This document shows positions 8,704-16,445 of a stretch of 36,437 bases of DNA, in pieces. Location: NCBI GenBank assembly GCA_050944415.1, contig JBMNRA010000027.1:1-36437 (forward strand), written 5' to 3'. The notes under the pieces are model-generated. The model made no database searches. It saw only the letters and a program-made list of their open reading frames with translations, and was not told where the DNA came from. The DNA is from Ruminococcus_G sp050944415. Its GTDB lineage: Bacteria; Bacillota; Clostridia; Lachnospirales; Lachnospiraceae. Each line of letters opens with the position of its first letter. Position 1 is the stretch's first letter. The translations under genes were made by a program, and so were the position numbers.

Positions 8704-9234
8704 TTAATGTTCCGCGCCATAACCTAGCACTAATTCTCCGGCTTCAAGCTTCCTTCCGCTTTCCACTCTTGCTCCTGCTTTTACAATCGCACCGGCATTC
8801 ACATGAGCATATTCTCCGACTTCAGCATCATGGTCAACGATTGATCCCACTGATATAATGCAGCCTTTACGGATAACTGAATTCGCATTCACAATTGCTT
8901 TTGGTTCCACAACTGTGCCGGATTCTATCACGGCTGTAGGACTAATGTAGGAAGTGGAATGAATTAGCGTAGGTATAAAGAAGCCTAGCTTTTCAGCCTT
9001 AACTAATAACTGTTTGCGCATGTCATTGTTGCCAATGCCGCAGAATACTGTCGAGTATTTGTCCTTAAACTTTTCAAGCTCATTAATCTTCCCTATTGCA
9101 ATCTTTGCATTATCATCCAGAAAATCTACGGCTTCGTAAACAGGTTGCCCGCATTTATCTAATATACTTATGGCAATCTCTCGGACAACTCTTCCATGTC
9201 CGCCGGCACCAAGAATTAACATTTTCTCTCCCAT
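8704..9234 (-). CDS. NeuD/PglD-family acyltransferase
   Basis: This is a PglD/NeuD-type protein of about 176 residues. LILGAGGHGRVVREIAI near the N-terminus is the nucleotide-sugar-binding Rossmann motif. From about residue 95 the hexapeptide repeats of a left-handed beta-helix appear (ISPTAVIESGTVVEPKAIV). VDHDAEVGEYAHVNAGA carries the expected catalytic histidine. It is a little shorter than PglD, lacking the last helix coil. It sits between UDP-glucose dehydrogenase and truncated PGT copy A, so it probably decorated a sugar of the older polysaccharide module. ATG 9234 (MGEKML) is preferred, with GGGG about 9 bases upstream. GTG 9249 is an in-frame alternative. Confidence 0.82.
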   Translation of the reverse strand: MGEKMLILGAGGHGRVVREIAISILDKCGQPVYEAVDFLDDNAKIAIGKINELEKFKDKYSTVFCGIGNNDMRKQLLVKAEKLGFFIPTLIHSTSYISPTAVIESGTVVEPKAIVNANSVIRKGCIISVGSIVDHDAEVGEYAHVNAGAIVKAGARVESGRKLEAGELVLGYGAEH

Positions 9235-9272
9235 TGTGATAATCCCCACATCTCACTTATTCTACTTACTGC

Positions 9273-10523
9273 TCAATCCCTTCTAAAAATATCCCGTGTG
9301 TACACTTTATCCTTCACGTCATCTAAGCACTTATCGTATCTGTTGGCTATAATAGCCTGTGATATCTTTTTAAACTTTTCAAGATCATTAACCACTCTGC
9401 TCCCGAAAAATGTGCTGCCATCCTCTAAAGTTGGCTCGTAGATCACCACTGTGGCCCCTTTTGCTTTCACCCGCTTCATAACTCCTTGAATACTACTCTG
9501 GCGGAAGTTATCGCTATTACTTTTCATAGTCAGCCGGTACACACCAACTACTACTTCTTTCTCCTTCTTACTGTCATATTCATCATTCGCGCCATACGCT
9601 CCTGTAAGCTCCAACACCCGATCAGCAATAAAATTCTTCCTCGTCCTGTTACTCTCTACAATCGCTTCGATCAGATTCTCCGGTACATCTGCATAGTTTG
9701 CCAGGAGCTGCTTCGTATCTTTCGGCAGGCAGTATCCACCATAACCGAAGGACGGATTGTTATAGTGATTTCCAATTCTCGGATCCAGACAAACTCCCTC
9801 GATGATGGCCTTCGTATCCAAACCCTTCGTTTCTGCATATGTATCAAGCTCATTGAAGTAGGCAACTCGGAGGGCTAAGTATGTATTTGCAAAAAGTTTT
9901 ACTGCCTCAGCCTCTGTGAAGCCCATAAAAAGCGTATCAATATTCTCTTTAATCGCGCCTTCCTGAAGAAGTTTTGCAAATATTTCAGCAGCTCTTTTTA
10001 ATCTCTCATTCTCCACATCCGTACCTATGATAATCCGGCTCGGATATAAGTTGTCATATAAAGCTTTTGACTCTCTCAAAAATTCTGGACTGAATATAAT
10101 ATTGTCACAATGAAATTTCTCCCTTACTGATACCGTATACCCTACCGGAATGGTGCTTTTTATCACCATAATCGCCTCTGGGTTATACTGGATGACCAAC
10201 TTAATCACAGCCTCTACAGCAGATGTATCAAAAAAGTTCTTTTTACTGTCATAATTCGTAGGAGCAGCGATCACCACGAAATCTGCATCCGAGTATGCTG
10301 CCTCTGCATCCAGTGTGGCGGTTAAGTCCAACGCCTTCTCGGATAAGTAATTCTCTATATAATCATCCTGAATTGGAGACTGGCGTTTATTGATCATTTC
10401 CACCTTCTCAGGAATGATGTCCACCGCTGTCACATGATGATACTGAGATAACAATGTGGCGATAGATAGTCCCACATACCCTGTTCCTGCAACTGCAATC
10501 TTCAGATCTTTAAACTCTCTCAT
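9273..10523 (-). CDS. ugd: UDP-glucose 6-dehydrogenase
   Basis: This 416-residue enzyme oxidises UDP-glucose to UDP-glucuronate with two NAD. Domains in order are an N-terminal Rossmann fold with IAVAGTGYVGLSIATLLS (residues 9-26), a central helix region with FSPEFLRESKALYDNLYPS, and a C-terminal UDP-binding domain. The catalytic cysteine is visible in FGYGGYCLPKDTKQL (near residue 265), and TEAEAVKLFANTYLALRVA is the conserved Lys/Asn helix. The length is typical of the short Ugd class. A strong GAGGAG site precedes the ATG. It follows the UDP-glucuronate epimerase gene by about 85 bases in the same operon. The two together supply UDP-GlcA and UDP-GalA to the polysaccharide. Confidence 0.96.
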   Translation of the reverse strand: MREFKDLKIAVAGTGYVGLSIATLLSQYHHVTAVDIIPEKVEMINKRQSPIQDDYIENYLSEKALDLTATLDAEAAYSDADFVVIAAPTNYDSKKNFFDTSAVEAVIKLVIQYNPEAIMVIKSTIPVGYTVSVREKFHCDNIIFSPEFLRESKALYDNLYPSRIIIGTDVENERLKRAAEIFAKLLQEGAIKENIDTLFMGFTEAEAVKLFANTYLALRVAYFNELDTYAETKGLDTKAIIEGVCLDPRIGNHYNNPSFGYGGYCLPKDTKQLLANYADVPENLIEAIVESNRTRKNFIADRVLELTGAYGANDEYDSKKEKEVVVGVYRLTMKSNSDNFRQSSIQGVMKRVKAKGATVVIYEPTLEDGSTFFGSRVVNDLEKFKKISQAIIANRYDKCLDDVKDKVYTRDIFRRD

Positions 10524-10608
10524 AAGTTCTCCTCAACCTCATTTCTCGACCATTTTCTACTCCAATTACAATGTGTTTTTTCTGGTCAATTAAGCCTAAA
10601 TACCCAAT

Positions 10609-11661
10609 TCACATATAAAATTCCTTATACCACTCAGCAAACCGCCTCAGTCCAGTCCTCAGATCTGTGCTGGGTTTGAAACCAAAGTCCCTCTCCAATG
10701 CACTTGTATCTGCATATGTCACCGGTACATCCCCCGGCTGCATGGGAACAAGCTCCTTGTGAGCCTCGAAATCATAATCCTCCGGTAACACTCCGGCTCT
10801 AACCAACTCTTCACTTAATATCTGCACAAAATCAAGCAAATTCTCTGGGTTATTATTTCCAATGTTATAGAGCGCATAAGGAGGTACAGGCAAACCATCT
10901 TCACCCGTAGCTCTATCCGGTGCTTTTTCCATTACTTTTTCCACACCAGTCACAATATCATCAATATAGGTAAAGTCCCTTTTACAGTTTCCATAGTTGA
11001 AGATCTGGATTGTTTTCCCGGCCCTTAACTTATCCGTAAAGCCGAAATATGCCATATCCGGTCGTCCGGCCGGACCGTATACTGTAAAAAACCGCAACCC
11101 CGTTGAAGGAATATTGTAGAGCTTCGCATATGCATGTGCCATCAGCTCATTACTCTTCTTTGTTGCAGCATACAAGCTCACCGGGTTATCCACTTTGTCA
11201 TCCGTACTGTAAGGAACCTTTTTATTTGTTCCGTAGACAGACGAACTTGAGGCATATACCAAATGCTCCACAGGTACATCTGCATGGCGGCAAGCTTCCA
11301 AAATGTTATAGAAGCCGATTAGATTAGATTCCACATAAGCATCAGGATTAATAATGGAATAGCGCACACCAGCCTGTGCTGCAAGATTGACAACGATATG
11401 AGGATGATATGTATTAAAAATATCTTGAAGCAATTCTTTATCAGAAATAGATCCTCTGACAAACCCAAAAGAAGGATAAATGTTCAATTCAGTCAGTCTT
11501 GATTCTTTCAGTCCTACGTCATAGTAATCATTCATGTTATCAATGCCAATAACTGTCACATCCTTTACATCCTCGTAAAGGTGCTTAACCAGGTTAGAAC
11601 CAATAAAACCTGCAGCCCCAGTTACCAGTATTGTTTTATTGTGTAAATCAACATTACTCAT
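10609..11661 (-). CDS. NAD-dependent epimerase, UDP-glucuronate 4-epimerase type
   Basis: This 350-residue extended SDR enzyme has ILVTGAAGFIGSNLVKHL (NAD binding, residues 11-28), NLAAQAGVRYSI, the catalytic serine region YASSSSVYG, and Y-x-x-x-K in SLYAATKKSNELMAHAY. FFTVYGPAGRPDMAYF and KRDFTYIDDI match the UDP-glucuronate 4-epimerase (CapI/GlaE) group better than GalE. The expected reaction is UDP-GlcA to UDP-GalA. The Ugd gene immediately downstream makes its substrate, which supports the call. AGAGGG lies about 9 bases before the ATG. The gene starts about 120 bases after structured element B. Confidence 0.92.
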   Translation of the reverse strand: MSNVDLHNKTILVTGAAGFIGSNLVKHLYEDVKDVTVIGIDNMNDYYDVGLKESRLTELNIYPSFGFVRGSISDKELLQDIFNTYHPHIVVNLAAQAGVRYSIINPDAYVESNLIGFYNILEACRHADVPVEHLVYASSSSVYGTNKKVPYSTDDKVDNPVSLYAATKKSNELMAHAYAKLYNIPSTGLRFFTVYGPAGRPDMAYFGFTDKLRAGKTIQIFNYGNCKRDFTYIDDIVTGVEKVMEKAPDRATGEDGLPVPPYALYNIGNNNPENLLDFVQILSEELVRAGVLPEDYDFEAHKELVPMQPGDVPVTYADTSALERDFGFKPSTDLRTGLRRFAEWYKEFYM

Positions 11662-11784
11662 GACGTTTTCCCTCTGTTTTCTTTCTTTTTATCTTTCTTC
11701 TGTAGCGATTTTCTTTCCTCAATAATTCTCTATCTTCATCAATTCTTTGCCACTAGGGACAATAAATGAAACTTTCCACAACAT
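11662..11784 (-). other. Intergenic stretch between element B and the epimerase gene
   Basis: The gene-free gap 11662-11999 is about 340 bases. Most of it is structured element B. The remaining 120 bases are purine-rich in the transcript and hold the epimerase ribosome binding site. I see no open reading frame with a ribosome binding site and no terminator here. Confidence 0.6.
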
Positions 11785-12046
11785 CTCTTTCCAATTAATT
11801 GCACGAACAATAGCCTGTAAATGCACTCTATAAGAACATCCGCAGGCTAAGTCGCACATTCTGATTATTTTGCTGTTTCTTATGTTTCGTTTGGGTTAAA
11901 ATGAAACAATCAAGAGCATACCTTTAATTTCAGCTGGTAAAGCTCGTTCCATCTTTGCCTGTAGCAAAATCATTCAAATATGTGCGACTCGGGAACCCGC
12001 TAAACCATTGAAAAACAAAGGTTATTCTTGGTTGTTCCTATTATAT
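11785..12046 (-). ncRNA. Structured element B: second copy of the leader-like RNA or insert
   Basis: This has the same plan as element A (7175-7427). In transcript order it starts with TATAATAGGAACAACCAAG. P1 follows (12003-12022, AACC...GGTT). Long-range helix P2 is a perfect 10-bp pairing (11980-11989 with 11850-11859, AGTCGCACAT/ATGTGCGACT), continued by ATTTTGCT/AGCAAAAT (11963-11970 with 11867-11874). Hairpin P3 is GTTTC/GAAAC (11884-11907) with loop ATTTTAACCCAAAC. P4 pairs 11811-11823 with 11837-11849. P2 and P3 stems differ completely from those of element A yet remain complementary, while the P3 loop core (TTTrACCCAmAC) and P4 flanks are conserved. That pattern is expected of a selected RNA structure. 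The 5' end overlaps the end of PGT copy B. Function unknown. Confidence 0.62.
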
Positions 12047-13268
12047 CTCGCGGGCCCACCAGGGACATATCACCTTTCAGTACATTGAAAAACTGGGGAA
12101 ACTCATCCAGACTGGTCACCCGGATAAAATTTCCAATGCCCGTCTTCTTTTTCCCATTGGGAAGTATTCTGTTTCCAATAACCCTCGGATCAAAATCCAG
12201 CTTGAACATCAGACCGTCATCCACACGGTTCTTCCCCATCAGTTCCTGCTTTCTTTCCTCCGCATCCATATACATGCTGCGGAATTTATACATTTTAAAC
12301 TTTTTGCCGTTCTGTCCTACCCGGATCTGTGTAAAGAATATGGGCCCTGGAGAACTGATGTAGATGGCCGGAGCCACAAACACAAAGATAATAGCAGTAA
12401 AAAAGCACCCTGCCAGTCCGCCGGCAATATCCAGCAAACGTTTCAGAAGTGCCTGTTTAAGTCTCATATAGTTAATGCTGGTAGTTAATACGGTGTAATT
12501 CCCGATTCTTTCTACAAATTGTTTTTTGCCGCTTACCTGTGAAACCTGCGCCAGGTTAATATGTACTGTCACTCCCGTCTCCACGAACTGATCAAGCATC
12601 TTCTGAGGATAATCATAATTCCGATGCAGAATTATAAAGACTTCATCCACCCATTCCCGGCATATATAATCCGCGGCAGTGCTCCCGCTGGCCACTACCG
12701 GTATGCCGGCAATCTCCTCTCCTGTCATATCCCGGTCCAGAATGCTCAGACCGGCAACTGAAAACATCTCATAATTATTTTCGAGTATATCTTTTACGAT
12801 ATCCTCTGCCATATCTTCCGTTGTAACGAGCAAAAGGGACCGTCTGCCTCCGTCTTTCATCCGCTTTCTCAGAATGTATTTCCACCAGATCCGGGTGCAG
12901 TAAGTCAGAATCACATACAGAACGCCCATGAGCAGAAAAACAATTCTGGAATAGTGATATTCAGACTGCACCATAAACAGATACAACGCCAACAGAAGCA
13001 TGATAGCCACCGCATGTTTGACAGTCGCTGTCATTTCTCGGTAAAAACCTCGTTTGATAACATTTTTCAAAGTTTCCATGCACAGGAGCACTAAAATATC
13101 CGCCAGACAGATGAATACCCCAATATTCCGATACACGGGAACCGCGTATGGATTTCCCCAGCCCTGGCGGATGATGCATGCTAATACGAATGTAAGCTGC
13201 AGACATATTAAATCAAGCAGTAAAAAATCATAATGTTTGAATAAACCCTTTGAAGCTTTCCTGTACAT
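12000..13268 (-). pseudogene. Undecaprenyl-phosphate glycosylphosphotransferase lacking its C-terminus (copy B), first gene of the operon
   Basis: This is a WbaP/CpsE-type protein: about four N-terminal membrane segments (residues 14-125), a central CoA-binding-like domain (residues 140-260), then the catalytic core with a membrane helix near residue 285, SSPGPIFFTQIRVGQNGKKF, MYKFRSM and VTSLDEFPQFFNVLKGD. It reaches MSLVGPR and then reads DIIGTTKNNLCFSMV and stops. The family would continue about 75 residues through the GITGxWQ region. The foreign tail is encoded by the first bases of element B and matches the tail of copy A. The Asp-Glu dyad is present but activity is doubtful. The start fits other family members; AGAGGA is very close to the ATG, with AGGG further up. 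Confidence 0.8.
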
Positions 13269-13335
13269 TCCTCTTTGTAACCCTCACTATACTATATTTA
13301 GAGTTTGCACTGCATGTCCGCCGCATATCTCTAAT

Positions 13336-13382
13336 TGCGTCAAGCATCTATACGGTGTTTATGACGCACTACCAGAAACACC
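13336..13382 (-). promoter_or_regulatory. Possible H-type pseudoknot or alternative hairpins in the operon leader
   Basis: In the transcript, GGTGTTT (13382-13376) pairs perfectly with AAACACC (13360-13354). TGCGTCA (13368-13362), lying in that hairpin's loop, pairs perfectly with TGACGCA (13342-13336) outside it. Two 7-bp stems with loops of 7, 1 and 11 bases make an H-type pseudoknot. If both cannot form at once, they are mutually exclusive hairpins. The structure lies 60-110 bases after the predicted transcription start and about 70 bases before the first gene, with no U-run. This suggests a leader control such as antitermination or ligand sensing; not shown. Confidence 0.5.
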
Positions 13383-13448
13383 ATATTAGGGCAGGAATAT
13401 TCCAGTTAATAATAATAAAAAATGCCGCTGAACATGTTACATAATAAA

Positions 13449-13476
13449 ATTATAACATAAAATGACGCTTTAGCAA
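13449..13476 (-). promoter_or_regulatory. Sigma-A promoter of the polysaccharide operon
   Basis: On the minus strand a -35 box TTGCTA (13476-13471) is followed by a 16-base spacer and a perfect -10 box TATAAT (13454-13449). Transcription would start near 13,442 and leave a leader of about 175 bases before the first gene. It is the best promoter in the gap between the operon and the divergent XRE gene. Confidence 0.65.
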
Positions 13477-13901
13477 CATTATTTGCTCTGTTTGTGAAAA
13501 CTTCTCACTTTTCATCATATTTCTACGCATAAAAATATATATTTTGGAATAATTATTCACAAATCACATTGGTATTTCGCCATCTGATATTTTCATATTG
13601 CATAAAACATTCTATTTTTGCATATTTTTGTTTTTCATATATTTTATAATATATGTATTTTCAAGGATACAGAAGTCTGCTTATTTCGTTTATACATTCT
13701 AAATTTTGCAGTTCTGTACTTATCGAATGTGGATAAATTTCTTCCATAAGAAGGGATTTGAGACTTGAAAAAAAACAGAATAAACAGATATTTAAATTTA
13801 CCGGTAAAGATGCCTTTCGATTCAATTTTTGTCCCTTGTCAGTTCGTTTTTCCAATTGTTTTTACTGAATAAAATTAGTAAATTGTAAAGGGGTGCAATT
13901 T
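13477..13901. other. AT-rich intergenic region
   Basis: About 400 bases of very AT-rich DNA separate the polysaccharide promoter from the XRE gene. One minus-strand reading frame of about 64 codons exists (13661-13855), but it starts with TTG, has no ribosome binding site and matches nothing. I see no repeat or RNA gene here. It probably holds the XRE promoter, but no box pair is convincing. Confidence 0.5.
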
Positions 13902-14219
13902 ATGGAAAACATGCTTCAAATCGGCAGCCGCATAAAACGGCAGCGGATACTCCTGGGATATACACGGGAATATCTGGCGGAACTTGTCAATGTGACGCCC
14001 AGATTCTGCTACGATCTGGAACTGGGCTTAAAAGGAATGTCTCTGGATACGCTGTGCCGCTTAAGCAAGGCGTTGAAAGTTACCACTGATTACTTGTTAT
14101 TCGGCACCGAACATGACGGCGATGCGGATCATCTGCTGACTCTCATCCAGAGCTGTCCGCCGGAGAAGCGGGAGCAGCTGGATGTGATTATCAGCAGTTT
14201 CGTCCAGGCCGTCAGCTGA
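13902..14219 (+). CDS. XRE-family helix-turn-helix regulator
   Basis: This protein of about 105 residues has an N-terminal HTH_3 (Cro/cI-type) domain: IGSRIKRQRILLGYTREYLAE followed by the recognition-helix region of LVNVTPRFCYDLELGLKGMS, then LDTLCRLSKALKVTTDYLLFG, the usual end of the fold. The last 30 residues (IQSCPPEKREQLDVIISSF) form a helix that may dimerise. ATG 13902 is chosen because AAAGGGG lies about 9 bases upstream. GTG 13893 overlaps that site. It points away from the polysaccharide operon and toward the AlbA_2 gene, which ends 4 bases after it. It could regulate either; its targets are not visible. Confidence 0.88.
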   Translation: MENMLQIGSRIKRQRILLGYTREYLAELVNVTPRFCYDLELGLKGMSLDTLCRLSKALKVTTDYLLFGTEHDGDADHLLTLIQSCPPEKREQLDVIISSFVQAVS

Positions 14220-14223
14220 GTAT

Positions 14224-15633
14224 TTACGCTTTTAATGAGTACATAGTTTTATTTCCTCTGACCTGCGATGTCAGAATATCTTCCCGGCACATTTCTTTCA
14301 GAAGTTCCGGAAGACTGCAGCTTTCCAGCTCCGGCAGCATGGAAAGCTGTTTTTCTGTCACCGCAACATTGCGTGTCACATAGTCGATCACAGTCTGTTT
14401 CTGCAATTGTTTTGCGTCAAAAACGCTTCGTATCGAAGCGTTTTTTCTGTTGTTCAGGGGCAACAGGCTGTGTTTCTTCAGGGAAAGGTGCAGGATGATC
14501 CGTTCCGGGCAGAACCGTTCCTCAATAACCGGAGCGGAAAGTCCATGTCTGTTCCATACGGAGTAGATCCTGGCAAGACCGCTCCCCAGTCCTTCGCTGA
14601 CCTGGATCAGCTGAAACATCCGGTTCAGCCCGGCATTTCTCGGGTCTGATTCTCCCCCTTTTCTGGCTTTCTCAATATCCATCCTGAAGCTGCCCGGATT
14701 GGCAAAGGTGATTTCCTCCGTTCCGACAGCGATCTCAATGCCGCCCTCGCTCTGGTAATCTCCGTTGACCAGACAGTTGGCCAGAGCGTCTTTTATGGCC
14801 CGCTCCAGAGTCATTTCTTCTTTGGCTCTCTCCCTTTTCAGCTGCAGCAGATTCATGATCCTGGGCCATACCCGTTTGTAAAACTGAAACAGGTTGTGCC
14901 CCCAGTCCGGGGATCCCTGGAATCTCAGGGAGAATTCCGGAAACTCCACCAGAATATTTTCTTCTTTTCCAAACATCAGCAGGCCGGCTGCCGTGGGGTG
15001 GCAGATCCCCTCCCGGTCATGTCCGGCGCCTTCGATCCGGCAGAGAAATTCTTCGTCTTCCAGACTCTCCCACACATGGCCGGGCCGCAAGGCGTGCATC
15101 ATCTTACGGTACTCTCTGACGCTTTTTTCATCCAGGGCAGTCATATCAGCGTAAGTAAGCAGACAGGAGTCGCAGCTTTCTTCCAGAGCGTCCGCCATCA
15201 TGGCTTTCACCGCCTCTCTGGAACAGTGGTAGTCGCCTTCCCCGTCTCTCCGGTAGGTTCCGGTATAGGGATCTCCGTTGACATAGACCGGCCGGTCCCG
15301 CCGTTCCGCCCGGGGAACCGTGATGGAGAGAATCCGTTTTTCCTCCACCCGGTGAACGGCGATATCGTGTTTCGTCAGAATATTGACACTGGCCTTCGCC
15401 GGATTGTTGACCAGACTCCAGAACTCCCCCGCCAGGCTGTCCGGATCGGAGAGATCCACAGCCTCGAAGGATTTGTCTTTTTTCTCCACCACGCCCAGCA
15501 GAATCACTCCGCCCATAGTATTGGCAAAGGCGGAGTAGGTCTCCCAGATGCTTTCCGGCAGGCCGCCGGTGGCCCTTTTAGCTTCTATTCTGTTGTTTTC
15601 CCTGTATTTGCGAAGATGGTTAAAATCAATCAT
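14224..15633 (-). CDS. AlbA_2 (Schlafen-like) domain ATP-binding regulator
   Basis: This 469-residue protein begins with an AlbA_2/Schlafen AlbA domain: NRIEAKRATGGLPESIWETY, then FANTMGGVILLGVVE, and YVNGDPYTGTYRRDGEGDYHC. A GHKL-type ATPase domain follows (ALANCLVNGDYQSEGGIEIA, FANPGSFRMD, GLGSGLARIYSVWNRHGL). A short winged helix closes the protein (KQTVIDYVTRNVAVTEKQLS). Such proteins are usually annotated as ATP-binding transcriptional regulators. The start codon overlaps the stop of the permease gene (TAATG), so it is translated with the FHA-ABC operon. A 12-bp perfect inverted repeat resembling a terminator lies inside the coding region at 14419-14445. Confidence 0.85.
   Translation of the reverse strand: MIDFNHLRKYRENNRIEAKRATGGLPESIWETYSAFANTMGGVILLGVVEKKDKSFEAVDLSDPDSLAGEFWSLVNNPAKASVNILTKHDIAVHRVEEKRILSITVPRAERRDRPVYVNGDPYTGTYRRDGEGDYHCSREAVKAMMADALEESCDSCLLTYADMTALDEKSVREYRKMMHALRPGHVWESLEDEEFLCRIEGAGHDREGICHPTAAGLLMFGKEENILVEFPEFSLRFQGSPDWGHNLFQFYKRVWPRIMNLLQLKRERAKEEMTLERAIKDALANCLVNGDYQSEGGIEIAVGTEEITFANPGSFRMDIEKARKGGESDPRNAGLNRMFQLIQVSEGLGSGLARIYSVWNRHGLSAPVIEERFCPERIILHLSLKKHSLLPLNNRKNASIRSVFDAKQLQKQTVIDYVTRNVAVTEKQLSMLPELESCSLPELLKEMCREDILTSQVRGNKTMYSLKA
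14419..14445. terminator. Intragenic bidirectional terminator-like palindrome
   Basis: Two perfect 12-bp arms, AAAAACGCTTCG and CGAAGCGTTTTT, are separated by TAT. On either strand this gives a GC-containing stem followed by a T run. It lies inside the AlbA_2 coding region about 200 bases before its stop, and about 200 bases past the stop of the convergent XRE gene. It could end the XRE transcript. In the other direction it would trim the AlbA_2 message before its winged-helix codons. Confidence 0.5.
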
Positions 15634-16445
15634 TATCGTTTATCCCGGTCCACAAACTCCAACACAATGATACTTAATATTCCGTAAAGGATGGTAAACC
15701 CGATCAGAATCAGCCAGAGCCGCAGCAGATGAGGCTGGCTGAATTCATAATCGTCTTTATAATCCGGCAGCGCCCCCAGCAGGCTGTTGACGTCGGCGGT
15801 CACACAGATGGCGTTGACGCCCCATTTGCTGATGGTAAAATTGGCAATCACCTTCGACACCCCTTCCAGGGCGAAGATCATGCCGGACATGACCAGCTGA
15901 ACGATGAGGATAAAAGGCATCACCGTCATGGCCGTATTTTCATTTTTCACGATGCCGGAGACCAGAAGGCCCAGCACGTCGGAGCTGTATATGATCAGAA
16001 AAAAGGTAATCATCAGTTCCAGCAGAGGAGGAAAGAACACTCCCGTCTCCGGAAAGTGATCCCGGTTGGCAATGTACATGATCAAAGTGACGATCACCGT
16101 TTCCATCAGGCAGATCACCAGCTCGTAGATCATATGAGCCGCCATATAGGCGGAAATGTGAAGGCCTGTCCGGTGCTCCCGCTTGATGATAGCCCTCTCC
16201 CGGCAGATGGACTGGATGGAATTGAAGATGCCGATCCATATGCAGGCACAGACCAGGGCGAAGGCGCCGTTTCTGGTGGGCTGAGCCTCCACAAAGGTCG
16301 CTTCTCCCGTCACGGAGGAGATAATCAGCGTGATAATGGCCGCGCTGATCAGCACCTTCCATCCTTTTTCGTTCCGGAATACCCGGAAGCATTTTCCCAC
16401 ATAGATCTGGGTCTGCCCAAATCTTGAGATTCTCGTTCCTCTCAT
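15633..16445 (-). CDS. ABC-2-type transporter permease (ABCG-like half)
   Basis: This 270-residue membrane protein has about six predicted segments, including WKVLISAAIITLIISSV near residue 35, FALVCACIWIGIFNSIQSIC near residue 68, ITFFLIIYSSDVLGLLVSGI, and LWLILIGFTILYGILSIIVL near the C-terminus. The motif SICRERAIIKREHRTGLHISAY after the second segment is typical of ABC2 permeases paired with ABCG-type ATPases. It overlaps the FHA-ABC ATPase gene by 4 bases (ATGA) and touches the AlbA_2 gene, so the three form one translationally coupled operon. Substrate unknown; ABCG-like systems are often exporters. Confidence 0.85.
   Translation of the reverse strand: MRGTRISRFGQTQIYVGKCFRVFRNEKGWKVLISAAIITLIISSVTGEATFVEAQPTRNGAFALVCACIWIGIFNSIQSICRERAIIKREHRTGLHISAYMAAHMIYELVICLMETVIVTLIMYIANRDHFPETGVFFPPLLELMITFFLIIYSSDVLGLLVSGIVKNENTAMTVMPFILIVQLVMSGMIFALEGVSKVIANFTISKWGVNAICVTADVNSLLGALPDYKDDYEFSQPHLLRLWLILIGFTILYGILSIIVLEFVDRDKR

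Noticed and set aside
7175..12046. Elements A and B as group II intron remnants
   Set aside because: Neither has a GUGYG start or a domain V-like sequence, and there is no reverse transcriptase frame.
13661..13855. Minus-strand reading frame of 64 codons in the intergenic region
   Set aside because: TTG start, no ribosome binding site, no recognisable composition, in very AT-rich DNA.
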